Assembly: GCA_047967505.1 (NCBI GenBank)
Contig: CM106541.1
Length of the DNA: 64,000 bases
Direction: 5' to 3' (one strand)
Origin: Dipteris shenzhenensis
Taxonomy: Eukaryota > Polypodiophyta > Polypodiopsida > Gleicheniales
The number at the start of each line of letters is the position of its first letter. Within the stretch, counting starts at the first letter, position 1. The translations under genes and the position numbers were made by a program. Below are positions 20,210-34,739 of the stretch, one piece after another. The notes under the pieces are model-generated. The model was not told where the DNA came from, made no database searches, and saw only the letters and a program-made list of their open reading frames with translations.

Positions 20210-22440
20210 ACCTCTCTCCCTCTACTCCTCTCCTCTTCTCTATGTAGTGGGCTCTCTCGCTCTCTAATGGAGCTCCCTCTCTATGCGATGGAGCTCCCTC
20301 TCTAGTCACATATCTCTCTCTCTCTAGTCCTATACCTTCCCAACCTTCCTCTAGACGCATACCTTCCCCTCTCCCTCAAGTCTTCTCATCTCTCTTCTCT
20401 CTCTAGTCGCTTATCTTCCCCTCTCCCTAAAGTCTTCTCATCTCTCTTCTCTCTCTACTAGTGTTTCTCTCTCCATCACATCTTCTCACCCCTCTCCCTC
20501 CCTCACTCCTCTCCCTCCATTACTCCTCTAACTCTCCTCTCATCCCTAGGGCCGTGGCCCCCAGGAGTCCTCTCTCTCTCTCTTCCTTCTCTCTCTCTCC
20601 TCCCCTCCCCCCCTCTCTCTCTCTCTCTCCCTCCCCTCCCTCTCCTCACTCCTCTCACCCCCTCTCTCTCTCTCTCTCCCTCCCCTCCCTCTCTCCCTGG
20701 CGGCCACGGCCACCAGGACCCCCCCTCTCTCTCTCTCTCCCTCCCCTCCCTCTCATGTCCCCTCCCTCTCACCCAGTGGCCACGGCCGCCAAGAACCCCC
20801 CCTCTCTCTCTCTCTCCCTCCCCTCCCTCCTCTCCCCTCTTTCTCCCTCCCCTCCCTCCTCTCCCCTCCCTCTCACCCTGGTGGCCGTGGCCACCAGGAC
20901 CCCCCCTCTCACTCTCTCTCTCTCGCTTTCTCTCTCCCTCCCCTCCCTCCTCTCTCTCTCACCCTAGCGGCCGCGCTACCAGGACCCCCCCTCTCTCTCT
21001 CTTGCTCTCTCTCTCCCTCCCCTCCCTCCTCTCTCTCTCGCTCCTCTCTCTCTCACCTTAGTGGCCGCGGCTGCCAGGACCCCTCCCTCCCTCCCTCCTC
21101 TCTCTCTCACCTTGGTGGCCTCGACTGCTAGGACCCCCCCTCTCGACCCCCCCTCTCGCCTCACCCTGGCAGTCGTGGCTGCCATGATGCCCCCCTCCCA
21201 CCTCTCGCCTCCTCCCCTCTCCCACTTGCCTCCCCCTGGCAACCGTGGCTGCCAGGATGCCCCCCCTCCCATCCCCCCTCCCTCGCTCCCCTCCCGCTGG
21301 TGGCTACGGTCGCCAGGATGCCCCCCCCTCGCCTCCCCCTCTCTCGCCTCTCGCCCCCTTCTCCCGCTCTCCTCCCCTTGGCAATTGTGGCTGCCAAGGT
21401 CCCCCCGTCTCCCCCCCTCCTGCTCGCCTCCCCCTAGTGGTCGCGGCTGCCAGGATGCCCCCTCCCACCTCCCCCCCCTCCCGTCTCTCGCCTCCCCCCC
21501 TCTCCCGCTCGCCTTCCCTGGCGGTCGGGACTGCCAGGATGTCCCCCTCCCGCCGCTCGCCTCCCCCCATCGCGCTCGCCTCTCCCCCCCTCCCACCTCT
21601 CGCCCCCCTCTCTCCTCCCCCTCCCTCAAGCCTCCCCCTCCCTCCCGTCTCTCACCTCTCCCCCCCCTCCTGCCTCTTGCCCGCCTCTTGCCTCCCCCCC
21701 CCTCCCGCCTCTCGCCTCCCCCCTCCTGCTTGCCTCCCCCTGGCGGCCATGGCTGCCAGGAGGACCACCCCCCTCTCAGCTCTCGCCTCCCCCCCTCCCG
21801 CCTCTCGCCTCTCGCCTCCCCCCCTCCCGCCTCTCACCTCCCCCTACCCCGCCGCCCTCGCTCCCCCCTACCCCGCCGCCCCTCGCTCCCCCCCTCCCTC
21901 CTCCCTCCCCTCCCTCCTCTTGGCGGCCGCCGCGGCTGCCAGGATCTCCCTCCTCCTTGCCCTCCCTCCCCTCCCTCCCCTCCCTCCCTCCTGCCTCCCT
22001 CCCCTCCCTCCTCCCTCCCCTCCCTCCCCTTGGCGGCAGCCGTGGCCGCCAGGATCCCCCCCTCCCTCCCCTACCTCCTCCCTCCCCTCCCTCCCCCTAG
22101 CAGCTGCCGCAGCCGCCAGGATCCCCCCCTCCCGCCTCTCGCCTCCCCTACTCCCCCGCTCCTCCCTCCCTCTTCCTCCCTCCTCCTACCTCCCTCCCTC
22201 TCTCCCCCTACCTCCGCTCCTCCCTCCCTCTCTCCCTCCCTCCCACCCTCTCTCCCTCCCTCCCTCCCCTCTTCCGTCGCTCCTCCCTCCCTCCTTGGCT
22301 CCTCCCTCTCTCCTTTCCTCCCTCTCATCCCCCTCCACTTCCCTCTTCCTCCTGGAGGCCAGGGCCTCCAAGGCTTCTCTCCTTCTCTCTAAACTTTTTC
22401 GAGACTTTTTCTCTCTCTCTAGTTCCTCTCTCTCTCTCTC
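20210..22440. repeat. C/T-rich minisatellite with a recurrent near-palindromic GC box
   Basis: About 2.2 kb of CCCTCCCTC-type sequence. A box of the form GGYGGCCRYGGCYGCCAGGA recurs about every 50-120 bp (for example at 20699, 20776, 20880, 21060, 21436, 21520, 21740, 21924, 22033, 22099). Many copies are close to the palindrome GGCGGCC..GGCCGCC, and the following CCCCCC is also conserved. Pro-rich frames of more than 400 codons arise in it, but their composition is entirely repeat-driven. Confidence 0.88.
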
Positions 22441-22489
22441 TTTCTTTCTCTCTCTTCAAATTTTTAAAATAAAGAATTAATCAGAAAAA

Positions 22490-22775
22490 TTTACAAGTAC
22501 CTGGAAAAAGTTTGTAAGTTTGCTCTTTCTTGCTTTCTTGCTCTTCCTTCCTTGCTTTCTTGCGTTCTTGCTTCAATGAATGAAATGAGGGGAGAATGAA
22601 TGAAGAAGGAAGTCTATATATAAGAAAAATTAGGTTTTCCTCATCCTCTCCTATTGGCTTTCCATTCCTCCCCTCTCTCCTATTGGCTTTTCATTTCTCC
22701 CCTCTCCCATTGGCTCCCATTACTCTCCCTCTCCCATTGGACCCCCATCCCTCATCCCAATCTTCCATTGGCCCT
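22490..22775 (-). promoter_or_regulatory. TATA module 2 with five CCAAT boxes
   Basis: On the minus strand TATATATA lies at 22615-22622. Upstream of it ATTGG (CCAAT on the minus strand) occurs at about 22653, 22682, 22709, 22736 and 22767, that is 27-31 bp apart and 30-150 bp from the TATA box. Downstream come CATTCATTCTCC, a CTTCATTCATTG element and, about 110 bp on, CCAG followed by GTACTTG (near 22500), a good donor match. The core is shared with module 1. Transcription would run into the polypurine strand. Confidence 0.45.
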
Positions 22776-22779
22776 CCCC

Positions 22780-23440
22780 CCATCCATTTCTTCTTCCTCC
22801 CCCATTGCCACCACTCCCATCCCACATTTCCACCACGTCCCATACTCCTCCCATTTCCCAAAATCCCATATTTCCCCATCTCACCCTCCTCTTTTTCACT
22901 CCCTATTAACTTCCCTTACTCATTTCACTCCCTTATTATCCTACTCCCCTATTACCTCCCCCTCTCCCATTCCATTCTTCCCTCCCCACTCTCACTTCCA
23001 CTTCTCATTACTCACTTGCCATTTGAAAACTATTAATATATTATTATACTATTTTTTATAGTTATTATCATACACCCCTATTATTTGCCCTCTCCCATTC
23101 CACTCCTCCCTCCTCACTCCCACTTCCACTTCCCATTACTCACTTGCTATACACATTTGCAAACTATTAATATATTATTATATGATTTTTTATACTATTT
23201 GCAAACTTACATGTGGGCAAAATCACAAGTGTCAAAGCGATCCTATTGTGGTCATACAACAACTGTGCTTTTATTCAAGGGCGTATTTATCCTCATCAAC
23301 AAGCTTATTTCAGCCTTTATTTTGACACAATACTCAAGGTATGAAGTGCATAATTTGTGCACTAGGTGTTTGCTTTGTTGTATCGAAATTGTTTGCCACA
23401 CACACACACATATACACATACCGAGAATTTTCTAATATTA
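22780..23440. repeat. C/T-rich spacer with a ~125-bp tandem duplication
   Basis: Two copies at about 22945-23060 and 23075-23200 share CCTCTCCCATTCCA, CTTCCACTTC and AACTATTAATATATTATTA. The rest is CT-rich, then ordinary AT-rich sequence from 23200 with a short (CA)n at 23400. No gene is seen. Confidence 0.7.
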
Positions 23441-26400
23441 TCGCATCTACATTTCTCCGATGAAACTTTGTACATGCTTCAATCTAAGTTGTATTGACTT
23501 GCATACAAAGTGGTGCACCCATCCCATAAGTACTTGTTTAGATAACACACCTACAAACGTATTTTATGATGATTGTGCATAAGACTAGGAACCAAATGGT
23601 GTATAATGTGCGATCGACTATGCAAAGCATATACAATGGACACAAGACTTTGTACGTTCCTCAACCTAGGTAGTATTGACTTGTGTGCAAAGTGGCATCC
23701 CCATCCGATAAGTACTTGTTTGAAAAATACACCTAGGATCGTGTTTTTTAATAGTTCTACATGACACCAAGGCAAAAATAGTATTTAATACTCAATCTAC
23801 CATGTAAAGCATATCCGATGGGCACAATACTTTGCACGTGCCTCAAAAGCGGTGGTATGGTGTTCCATGCAAAGTGGAATGCCCATTCAATAAGTACTTG
23901 GTATGATAATACACCTAAGAGCGTGTTCTTTGACGAATGTGCATACCACTAGGAGGAAAACGGTGTATAATGTGTGATCCCCCATGCAAAGCATAACCGA
24001 TAGACATAATACTGTGCATGCACATCAACCTAGTTTAAATTAACTTTCTTGCAAAGTGGCTCCCCCATTTGACAGGTACTTTTTAGAATATCACACCTAT
24101 GACCATGTTTTTTATTGGTTATTGTCCATGACACTAAGGCAAAAATGCTGTTTTATGCTTAATCGACAATGCAAGGCATATCCAATCATCACAATACTTT
24201 GCACACCTCTCAACCTAGGTATTATTGACTTACATGAAAGTGGCATGCCCATCCCATAAGTACTTAGTCAAATAACACATCTAGGACCATGTTTTTTGAC
24301 AGTTGTGTATGACACTAAGGCCAAATAGTGTTTAATGCTTGTTCAACAATGCAAAGCATATTGTGGTATTGCATTGCATGCAAAGTGGTACACCCATCTG
24401 ATAAGCAGTTGGTCGGATAACACACCTAAATGCGTGTTTTTTTATGGTTGTGCATGACATTGAGGCACAAACAGAGTTTAATACGTGATATACCATGCAA
24501 AGTACATCCGATGGGCACAATACTTTGCACCCACCTCAACCTAGGTGTTATTGAGTTGCAGGAAAAGTGTCGTGTCGGTTAGATAAGTACTTGATCCGAT
24601 AACACACCTAGGACCGTGTTTTTTTACAAATGTGCTTGACACTAAGGCAAAAACGGTGTTTTATGCTTGATCGACAATGCAAAGCATATTTGATGGGCAA
24701 AGTACTTTGGACACACCTTCAACTAGGTGGAATTGACTTACATGCAAAGTGGCACGCCCATCCCATAAGTGCCTGATCAGATAACATACCTAGCAGCGTG
24801 CTCTTTTATGGATGTGCATGACACTAGAGCAAAAATAGTATTTAATGCTCGATGGACCATGCAAAGGATATCTGATGGGCACAACACTTTTCCTATGCCT
24901 CAACATAGGTGATATTGAAATTTTCTCAAAGAGGCACACCCATCCGATAAGTACCTGGTTCGATAACACACCTAAGGGCGTGTTTTTTTGTGGATGTGCA
25001 TATCACTAGGGAAAAACGGTGTATAATGCATGATCAACCATGAAAAACATATCTGATGGTGACAATACTTTGGACGCACCTCAACCTAGTTGAAATGGAC
25101 TTGCGTTCAAAGTGGAGCCCCCATTCGATAAGTACTTGTTTGAATAACACACCTAGGATCGTGTTTTTATATGGTTGTGCATGACACTAAGGCAAAAACG
25201 GTGTTTTATGCTTGATTGACAATGCAAAGCATATCCAATGGGCACAATACTTTGCACACACCTTCAACTAGGTGGAATTGACTTACATGTAAAGTGGCAT
25301 TCCCATCGCATAAGTACTTGATTGTATAACACACCTAGCAGCATGTTTTTTTACGGATGTGCATGACACTAAGGCAAAAATGGTATTTAATGCTCGATTG
25401 ACCATGCAAAGAATATCCGATAGGCACAATACTTTTCTTATCCCTTAACCTAGGTGTTATTGAAATTTTCTCAAAGAGGCACACCTATCCGATAAGTACT
25501 TGGTCAAATAACATACCTAAGAGTGTGTTTTTTTGCGGATGTGCATATCACTACCGAAATAACGTTGTAAATGCGTAATTGACCATGCAGAGCATATCCG
25601 ATGGTAACAATACTTTGCACACATCTCAACCTAGTTGAAACAGACTTGTGTGTAAACTGGATCCCCCATCCGATAAGTACTCGTTTGATTAACACACCTA
25701 GGACCATGTTTTTTTACGGTTGTGAATGACACTAAGGCAAAAACAGTGTTTTATGCTTGATCGACAATGCAAAGCATATCCGATGGGCACAATACTTTGA
25801 ACACATCTTCAACTAGGTGGAATTGACTTACATGCAAAGTGGCACACCCATCCCATAAGTGCTTGATCGGATAACATACCTAGCAGCGTGTTTTTTTATG
25901 GATGTGCATGACACTAAGGCAAAAATGGTATTTAATGCTCGATCGACCATGCAAAGGATATCCGATGGGCACAACATCTTTCCTACACCTCAAACGAGGT
26001 GTTATTTAAATGTTCTCAAAGAGGCACACCCATCCGATAAGTACTTGGTCAGATAACACACCTAAGGGTGTGTTTTTTTGCGGATGTGCATATCACTAGG
26101 GGAAAAACGATGTATAATGCATAATTGGCCATGCAAAGCATATCCGATGGTCACAATACTTTGCATGCACTTCAACCTAGTTGAAGGATACTTGCGTGCA
26201 AAGTGGAGCCCCCATCTAATAAGTACTTGTTTAAATAACACACCTAGGACCGTGTTTTTTTATGGTTGTGCATTACACTAAGGCAAAAATGGTGTTTTAT
26301 GCTTGATCCACAAGGAAAAGCATATCTGATGGGCACAATACTTTGCACATACCTTCAACTAGGTGGAATTTAATTACATGCAAAGTGGCATTCCGATCGC

Positions 26401-29400
26401 ATAAGTACTTGATCGGATAACACACCTAGTAGCGTGTTTTTTTACGGATGTGCATGACACTAGGGCAAAAATGGTATTTAATGCTCGATTGACCATGCAA
26501 AGCATATCCGATGGGCACAATACTTTTCCTATGCCTTAACCTAGGTGGTATTGCAATGTTCCCAAAGAGGCACACCCATCGGATAAGTACTTGGTCAGAT
26601 AACATACTAAGGGTGTGTTTTTTTGCAGATATGCATATCACTACCGAAAAAACATTGTATAATGCGTAATAGACCATGTAGAGCATATCTGATGGTGACA
26701 ATACTTTTCACGCATCTCAAACTAGTTGAAACAGACTTGTGTGTAAATTGGAGCCCCCATCCGATAAGTACTTGTTTGATTAACACACCTAGGACCATGT
26801 TTTTTTATGGTTGTGCATGACACTAAGGCAAAAACGGTGTTTTATGCTTGATCGACAATGCAAAGAATATCCGATGGGCACAATACTTTGCACACATCTC
26901 CAACTAGGTGGAATTGACTTACATGCAAAGTGGCACACCCATCCCATAAGTGCTTGATCGGATAACATACCTAGCAGCGTGTTTTTTTCGGATGTGCATG
27001 ACACTAGAGCAAAAATAGTATTTAATGCTCGATTGACCATGCAAAGGATATCCGATGGGAACAACACTTTTCCTACACCTCAAACTAGGTGGTATTGAAA
27101 TGTTCTCAAAGAGTCACACCCATCCGATAAGTACTTGGTCAGATAACACACCTAAATGCGTGTTTTTTTGCGGATGTGCATATCACTAGGGGAAAAATGG
27201 TGTATAATGCGTGATCGGTCATGGAAAGCAAATCTCGTGGTGACAATACTTTGCACACATCTCAACCTAGTTGAAATATACTTGCATGCAAAGTGGAGCC
27301 CCAATCCGATAAGTACTTGTTTGATTAACACACCTAGGACCGTGTTTTTTTATGGTTGTGCATGACACTAAGGCAAAAACGGTGTTTTATGCTTGATCGA
27401 CAATGCAAAGCATATCTGATGGGCACAATACTTTGCACACACCTTCAAATAGTTGGAATTGAATTACATGCAAAGTGACATTCCCATCGCATAAGTACTT
27501 GTTGTTTGGATGCATGACACTAAGGCAAAAATGGTATTTAACACTCGATCGACCATGCAAAGCATATCCGATGGGCACAATACTTTTCCTATGCCTTAAC
27601 CTAGGTGGTATTGAAATGTTCTTAAAGGGGCACACCCATTAGATAAGTACATGGTCAAATAACATACCTAAGGGTGTGTTTTTTTGCGGGTGTGCATATC
27701 ACTACAAGAGAAACGTTGTATAATGCATGATCGACCATGCAAAGCATATTCAATGGTGAAAATAGTTTGCACGCACCTCAACCTAGTTGAAAAGGACTTG
27801 CATACAAAGTGGAGCCCCCATCCGATAAGTACTTGTTTGAATAACACACCTAGGACCGTGTTTTTTTATGGTTGTGCATGACACAAAGGCAAAAACGGTG
27901 TTTTATGCTTGATCAACAATGCAAGCATATCTGATGGGCACAATACTTTGCACACATCTTCAACTAGGTGGAATTGACTTACATGCAATGTGGCACACCC
28001 ATCCCATAAGTGCTTGATCGGATAACATACCTAGCAGCGTGTTTTTTAATGGATGTGCATGACACTAAGGCAAAAATGGTATTTAATGCTCGATCGACCA
28101 TGCAAAGGATATCCGATGGGCACAACACTTTTCCTACACCTCAAACTAGGTGGTATTTAAATGTTCTCAAAGAGGCACACCCATTCGATAAGTACTTGGT
28201 CAGATAACGCACCTAAGGGTGTGTTTTTTTGCGGATGTGCATATCACTAGGGGAAAAACGATGTATAATGCGTAATTGGCCATGCAAAGCATATCCGATG
28301 GTCACAATACTTTGCATGCACTTCAACCTAGTTGAAGGATACTTGCGTGCAAAGTGGAGCCCCCATCTAATAAGTACTTGTTTAAATAACACACCTAGGA
28401 CCGTGTTTTTTTATGGTTGTGCATTACACTAAGGCAAAAATGGTGTTTTATGCTTGATCCACAAGGAAAAGCATATCCAATGGGTACAATACTTTGCACA
28501 TACCTTCAACTAGGTGGAATTTAATTACATGCAAAGTGGCATTCCAATCGCATAAGTACTTGATCGGATAACACACCTAGTAGTGTGTTTTTTTACGGAT
28601 GTGCATGACACTAAGGCAAAAATGGTATTTAATGCTCGATTGACCATGCAAAGCATATCCGATGGGCACAATACTTTTCCTATGCCTTAACCTAGGTGGT
28701 ATTGCAATGTTCCCAAAGAGGCACACCCATCGGATAAGTACTTGGTCAGATAACATACTAAGGGTGTGTTTTTTTGCAGATATGCATATCACTACCGAAA
28801 AAACATTGTATAATGCGTAATAGACCATGTAGAGCATATCCGATGGTGACAATACTTTGCACGCATCTCAACCTAGTTGAAACAGACTTGTGTGTAAACT
28901 GGAGCCCCCATCCGATAAGTGCTCGTTTGATTAACACACCTAGGACCATGTTTTTTTATGGTTGTGCATGACACTAAGGCAAATACGGTGTTTTATGCTT
29001 GATCGACAATGCAAAGAATATCCGATGGGCACAATACTTTGCACACATCTCCAACTAGGTGGAATTGACTTACATGCAAAGTGGCACACCCATCCCATAA
29101 GTGCTTGATCAGATAACATACCTAGCAGCGTATTTTTTTCGGATGTGCATGACACTAGAGCAAAAATAGTATTTAATGCTCGATTGACCATGCAAAGGAT
29201 ATCCGATGGGAACAACACTTTTCCTACACCTCAAACTAGGTGGTATTGAAATGTTCTCAAAGAGTCACACCCATCCGATAAGTACTTGGTCAGATAACAC
29301 ACCTAAATGCATGTTTTTTTGCGGATGTGCATATCACTAGGGGGAAAATGGTGTATAATGCATGATCGGTCATGGAAAGCAAATCTGGTGGTGACAATAC

Positions 29401-32400
29401 TTTGCACACATCTCAACCTAGTTGAAACAGACTTGCATGCAAAGTGGAGCCCCCATCCGATAAGTACTTGTTTGATTAACACACCTAGGACCGTGTTTTT
29501 TTATGGTTGTGCATGACACTAAGGCAAAAATGGTGTTTTATGCTTGATCGACAATGCAAAGCATATCTGATGGGCACAATACTTTGCACACACCTTCAAA
29601 TAGTTGGAATTGAATTATATGCAAAGTGACATTCCCATCGTATAAGTACTTGTTTGGATGCATGACACTAAGGCAAAAATGGTATTTAATGCTCGATCGA
29701 CCATGCAAAGCATATCCGATGGGCACAATACTTTTCCTATGCCTTAACCTAGGTGGTATTGAAATGTTCTTAAAGGGGCAACCCATTAGATAAGTACATG
29801 GTCAAATAACATACCTAAGGGTGTGTTTTTTTTTGCGGGTGTGCATATCACTACAAGAGAAACATTGTATAATGCATGATCGACCATGCAAAGCATATTC
29901 GATGGTGACAATAGTTTGCACGCACCTCAACCTAGTTGAAAAGGACTTGCATACAAAGTGGAGCCCCCATCCGATAAGTACTCGTTTGAATAACACACCT
30001 AGGACCGTGTTTTTTTATGGTTGTGCATGACACAAAGGCAAAAATGGTGTTTTATGCTTGATCAACAATGCAAGCATATCTGATGGGCACAATACTTTGC
30101 ACACACCTTCAACTAGGTTGAATTGACTTACATGCAAAGTGGAATTCCCATCGCATAAGTACTTGATCGGATAACACACCTAGTGGCGTGTTTTTTTACG
30201 GATGTGCTTGACACTAAGGCAAAAATGGTACTTAATGCTCGATCGACCATGCAAACCATATCCGATGGGCACAAAACTTTTTCTATGCCATAACTAGGTG
30301 GTATTGAAATGTTTCGAAAGAGGCACACCCATCCGATAAGTACTTGGTCAGATAACATACTTAAGGGCTTTTTTTTTTGCGAATGTGCATATCACTACCG
30401 GAAAAACATTGTGTAATGCATGATCGACCATACAAAGCATATCCAATGGTGACAATAGTTTGCACGCATCTCAACCTAGTTGAAACCGACTTTTGTGCAA
30501 AGTGGAGCCCCCATCCGATAAGTACTCGTTTGAATAACATACCTAGGACCATGTTTTCTTATGGTTGTGCATGACACTAAGGCAAAAACAGTGTTTTATG
30601 CTTGATCGACCATGCAAAGCATATCCAATGGGCACAATACTTTGCAAACACCTTCAACTAGGTGGAATTGACTTACATGCAAAGTGGCATGCCCATCCCA
30701 TAAGTGCTTGATCAGATAACATACCTAGCAGCGTGTTTTTTTACGGATGTGCATGACACTAAGGCAAAAATGGTATTTAATGCTCGATCGACCATGCAAA
30801 GGATATCCGATGGGCACAAAAATTTTCCTATGCCTCAACCTAGGTGGTATTGAAATTTTCTCAAAGAGGCACACCCATCCAATAAGTACTTGGTCAGATA
30901 ACACACCTAAGGGCGTGTTTTTTTGCAGATGTGCATATCACTAGGGAAAAAAAGGTGTATAATGCATGATCGGCCATGTAAACCATATTCGATGGTCACA
31001 ATACTTTGCACGCACCTCAACCTAGTTGAAAGATACTTGCATGCAAAGTGGAGCCCCCATCTGATAAGTACTTGTTTGAATAACACACCTAGGACCGTGT
31101 TTTTTATGGTTGTGCATTACACAGGCAAAAACGGTGTTTTATGCTTGATCCACAATGCAAAGTGTATCCGATGGGCACAATACTTTGCACACACCTTCAA
31201 ATAGGTGGAATTGAATTACATGCAAAGTGGCATTCCCATCGCATAAATATTTGATCGGAATACACACCTAGCAGTGTGTTTTTTTACGGATGTGCATGAC
31301 ACTAAGGCAAAAATGGTATTTAATGCTCGATCGACCATGCAAACCATATCTAATGGGCACAATACTTTTCCTACACCTTAACCTAGGTGGTATTAAAATG
31401 TTCTCAAAGAGGCACACCCATCCGATAAGTACTTGGTCAGATAACATACCTAAGGGCGTGTTTTTTTGCGGATGTGCATATCACTACGGGAGAAACGTTG
31501 TATAATGCATAATTGCCCATGTAGAGCATATACAATGGTGAAAATACTTTGCATGCATCTCAACCTAGTTGAAACATACTTATGTGCAAAGGGGAGCCCC
31601 CGTTCGATAAGTACTTGTTTGATTAACACACCTAGGACCGTGTTTTTTTATGGTTGTGCATGACATTAAGGCAAAAACGGTGTTTATGCTAGATCGACAA
31701 TGCAAAGCATATCCGATGGGCACAATACTCTGCACACACCTTTAACTAAGTTGAATGAACTTCCATGCAAAGTGGCATTCCCATCACATAAGTACTTGAT
31801 CAGATAACACACCTAGCAACGTGTTTTTTTACAGATGTGCATGACTCTAAGGACAAAATGGTATTTAATGCTCGATCGACCATGCAAAGCATATCCGATG
31901 GGAAAAATACTTTTCCTATGCCTTAACATAGGTGGTAGTGAAATGTTCTCAAAGAGGAACACCCATCCGATAAGTACTTGGTCAGATAACATACCTAAGG
32001 GCATGTTTTTTTGTGGATGTGCATATCACTACCAGAAAAACGTTATATAATCCATAATCGACCATGCAGAGCATATCTAATGGTAACAATACTTTGCATG
32101 CATCCAACCTAGTTGAAACGGACTTGCGTGCAAAGTGGAGCCCCCATCTGATAAGTACTTGTTTGATTAACACACCTAGGACCGTGTTTTTTTATGGTTG
32201 TGCATGACACTAAGGCAAAAACGGTGTTTTATGCTTGATCGATAATGCAAAGCATATCCGATGGGCACAATGCTTTGCACACAGCTTCAATTAGGTGGAA
32301 TTGACTTACATGCAAAGTGGAATTCGCATCGCATAAGTACTTGATCGGATAACACACCTAGCAGCATGTTTTTTTACGGATGTGCAAGACACTAAGGCAA

Positions 32401-34617
32401 AAATGGTATTTAATGCTCAATTGACCATGCAAAGCATATCCGATGGGTAGAATACTTTTCCTACACCTTAGCCTAGGTGGTATTGAAATGTTCTCAAAGA
32501 GGAACACCCATCCGATAAGTACTTGGTCAGCTAACATACCTAAAGGCGTGTTTTTTTGCGGATGTACATATCACTACCGAGAAAATGTTGTATAATGCGT
32601 GATTGAACTTGCAAATCATATCCAATGGTGAAAATACTTTGCACGCACCTCAACCTAGTTGAAGCAGACTTGCGTGCAAAGTGGATCCCCCATCCGATAA
32701 GTAATTGTTTGAATAACGCACCTAGGACCGTGTTCTTTTATGGTTGTGCATGACACTAAGGCAAAAACGGTGTTTTATGCTTGATCGACAATGCAAAGCA
32801 TATCTGATGGGCACATTTGCACACACCTTCAACTAGGTGGAATGGACTTACATCAAAGTGGCATTCCCATCGCATAAGTACTTGATCGAATAACACACCT
32901 AGCAGTGTGTTTTTTTATGGATGTGCATGACACTAAGGCAAAAATGGTATTTAATGCTCAATCGACCATGCAAAGCATATCCTGTGGGTACAATACTTTT
33001 CCTATGCCTTAACCTAGGTGATATTGAAATGTTCTCAAAGAGGCACACCCATCCGATAAGTATTTGGTCAAAACATACCTAAGGGTGTGTTTTTTTGCGG
33101 ATGTGCATATCACTAGGCGAAAAACATTGTATAATGCGTAATCGACCATGTAGAGCATATCCGATGGTGACAATACTTTGCATGCATCTCAACCTAGTTG
33201 AAACAAACTTGCGTGCAAAGTGGAGCCCCCATTCGATAAGGAATTGTTTGATTAACACACCTAGGACCGTGTTCTTTTATGGTTGTGCATGACACTAAGG
33301 CGAAAATGGTGTTTTATGCTAGATCGACAATGCAAAGCATATCCGATGGGCAAAATAATTTGCACACACCTTCAACTAGGTGGAATTGACTTACATGGAA
33401 AGTGGCATTCCCATCGCATAAGTACTTGATCGGATAACACACCTAGCAGCGTGTTTTTTTATGGATGTGCATGACACTAAGGCAAAAATGGTATTTAATG
33501 CTCGATTGACCATGCAAAGGATATCCGATGGGCACAATACTTTTTGTACACCTTAGCCTATGTGGTATTGAAATTTTCTCAAAGGGGCACACCCATCCGA
33601 TAAGAACTTTGTCAGATAACATACCTAAGGGCGTGTTTTTTTGCGGATATGCATATCACTACAGGAAAGACGGTGTACAATGTGTGATCGATCATGCAAA
33701 GCATATCCAATGGTTACAATACTTTGCATGCACCTCAACCTAGTTGAAAGATACTTGCATGCAAAGTGGAGCCCCCATCCAATAAGTACTTGTTTGAATA
33801 ACACACCTAGGATCGTGTTTTTTTATGGTTGTGCATTACACTGGAGCAAAAATGGTGTTTTATGCTTCATCGACAATGGAAAGCATATCTGATGGGCGTA
33901 ATACTTTGCACACACCTTAAACAAGGTGAAATTGACTTACATGCAAAGTGGCATGCCCATCCCATAAGTACTTGATCGGAGAACATACCTAGCAGCGTGT
34001 TTTTTTACGGACGTGGATGACACCAAGGCAAAAATGGTATTTAATGCTCGATCGACCATGCAAAGCATATCCGATGGGCACAATACTTTTCCTACACCTC
34101 AACCTAGGTGGCATTGACATGTTTTCAAATAGGCACACACATCCGATAAGTACTTGGTCAGATAACACACCTAAGGGCATGTTTTTTTGCGGTTGTGCAT
34201 ATCAGTAGGGAAAAAATGGTGTATAATGCGTGATTGGCCATGAAAAGCATATTAGATGGTCACAATACTTTGAATTAACCTCAACCTAGTTGAAACCAAC
34301 TTGTGTGCAAAGTGGAGCCCCCATCTGAGAAGTACTTGTTTGAATAACACACCTAGGATGTGTTTTTTTATGGTTGCGGATGACACTAAAGCAAAAACGG
34401 TGTTTTATGCTTGATCGACAATGCAAAGCATATCCGATGGGCACAATCCTTTGCACACACCTTCAACTAGGTGTAATTGACTCACATGCAAAGTGGCAGT
34501 CCCATCCCATAAGTACTTGATCGGATAACATACCTAGCATCATGTTTTTTTACGGATGTGCATCACACTTGAGCAAAAATAGTATTTAATGCTCGATCAA
34601 CCATGCAAAGGATAACT
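23440..34617. repeat. Satellite array: ~182-bp monomers in a trimeric higher-order repeat
   Basis: About 60 head-to-tail monomers are recognisable by CCGATAAGTACTTG, followed by AACACACCTAGG and a T-run. Spacing between successive anchors is 181-186 bp (for example 25128, 25310, 25492, 25673). Three monomer types alternate. Type 1 has TAGGACCGTG then GGTGTTTTATGC. Type 2 has TAGCAGCGTG then GGTATTTAATGC. Type 3 has TAAGGGCGTG then GTGCATATCAC. The trimer is about 545 bp (25128 to 25673). The left end (23.4-24.6 kb) is irregular and diverged, while the core is regular. The right end stops abruptly inside a type-2 monomer near 34617. Numerous 60-90-codon frames repeat with the array and are not genes. 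Confidence 0.95.
25790..30100. repeat. 2.15-kb second-order tandem duplication inside the satellite
   Basis: Segments near 25790-27940 and 27941-30100 match at a constant offset of 2151 bp over about 12 monomers. They share unusual variants, including a monomer shortened between TACTTG and GATGCATGACAC (near 27497 and 29648). Differences are sparse compared with those between ordinary trimers. The unit is therefore four trimers with one defective monomer, duplicated recently. Confidence 0.9.
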
Positions 34618-34739
34618 TTGTGTGTCCATCTTGATCGGATAACTTCTCCCACAAATAAATTAAGTACTAATTAAAAATTATAATAAATGAGTAGATTATT
34701 AAAAAGAGACTAATATTTATGTAATTGTTGCTACTGCAG

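Noticed and set aside
21061-22480. Frames of more than 400 codons rich in Pro, Ser and Leu
   Set aside because: They overlap in different frames, follow the C/T minisatellite and have no domain or codon bias.
23551-34208. Dozens of 60-90-codon frames encoding similar Cys/His-containing peptides
   Set aside because: They recur with the satellite period on both strands and vary freely in start and end. They are a by-product of the monomer, not a gene family.
23440-34617. CRISPR-like regular repeats
   Set aside because: Units are 182 bp, contiguous and without unique spacers, in a eukaryotic genome.
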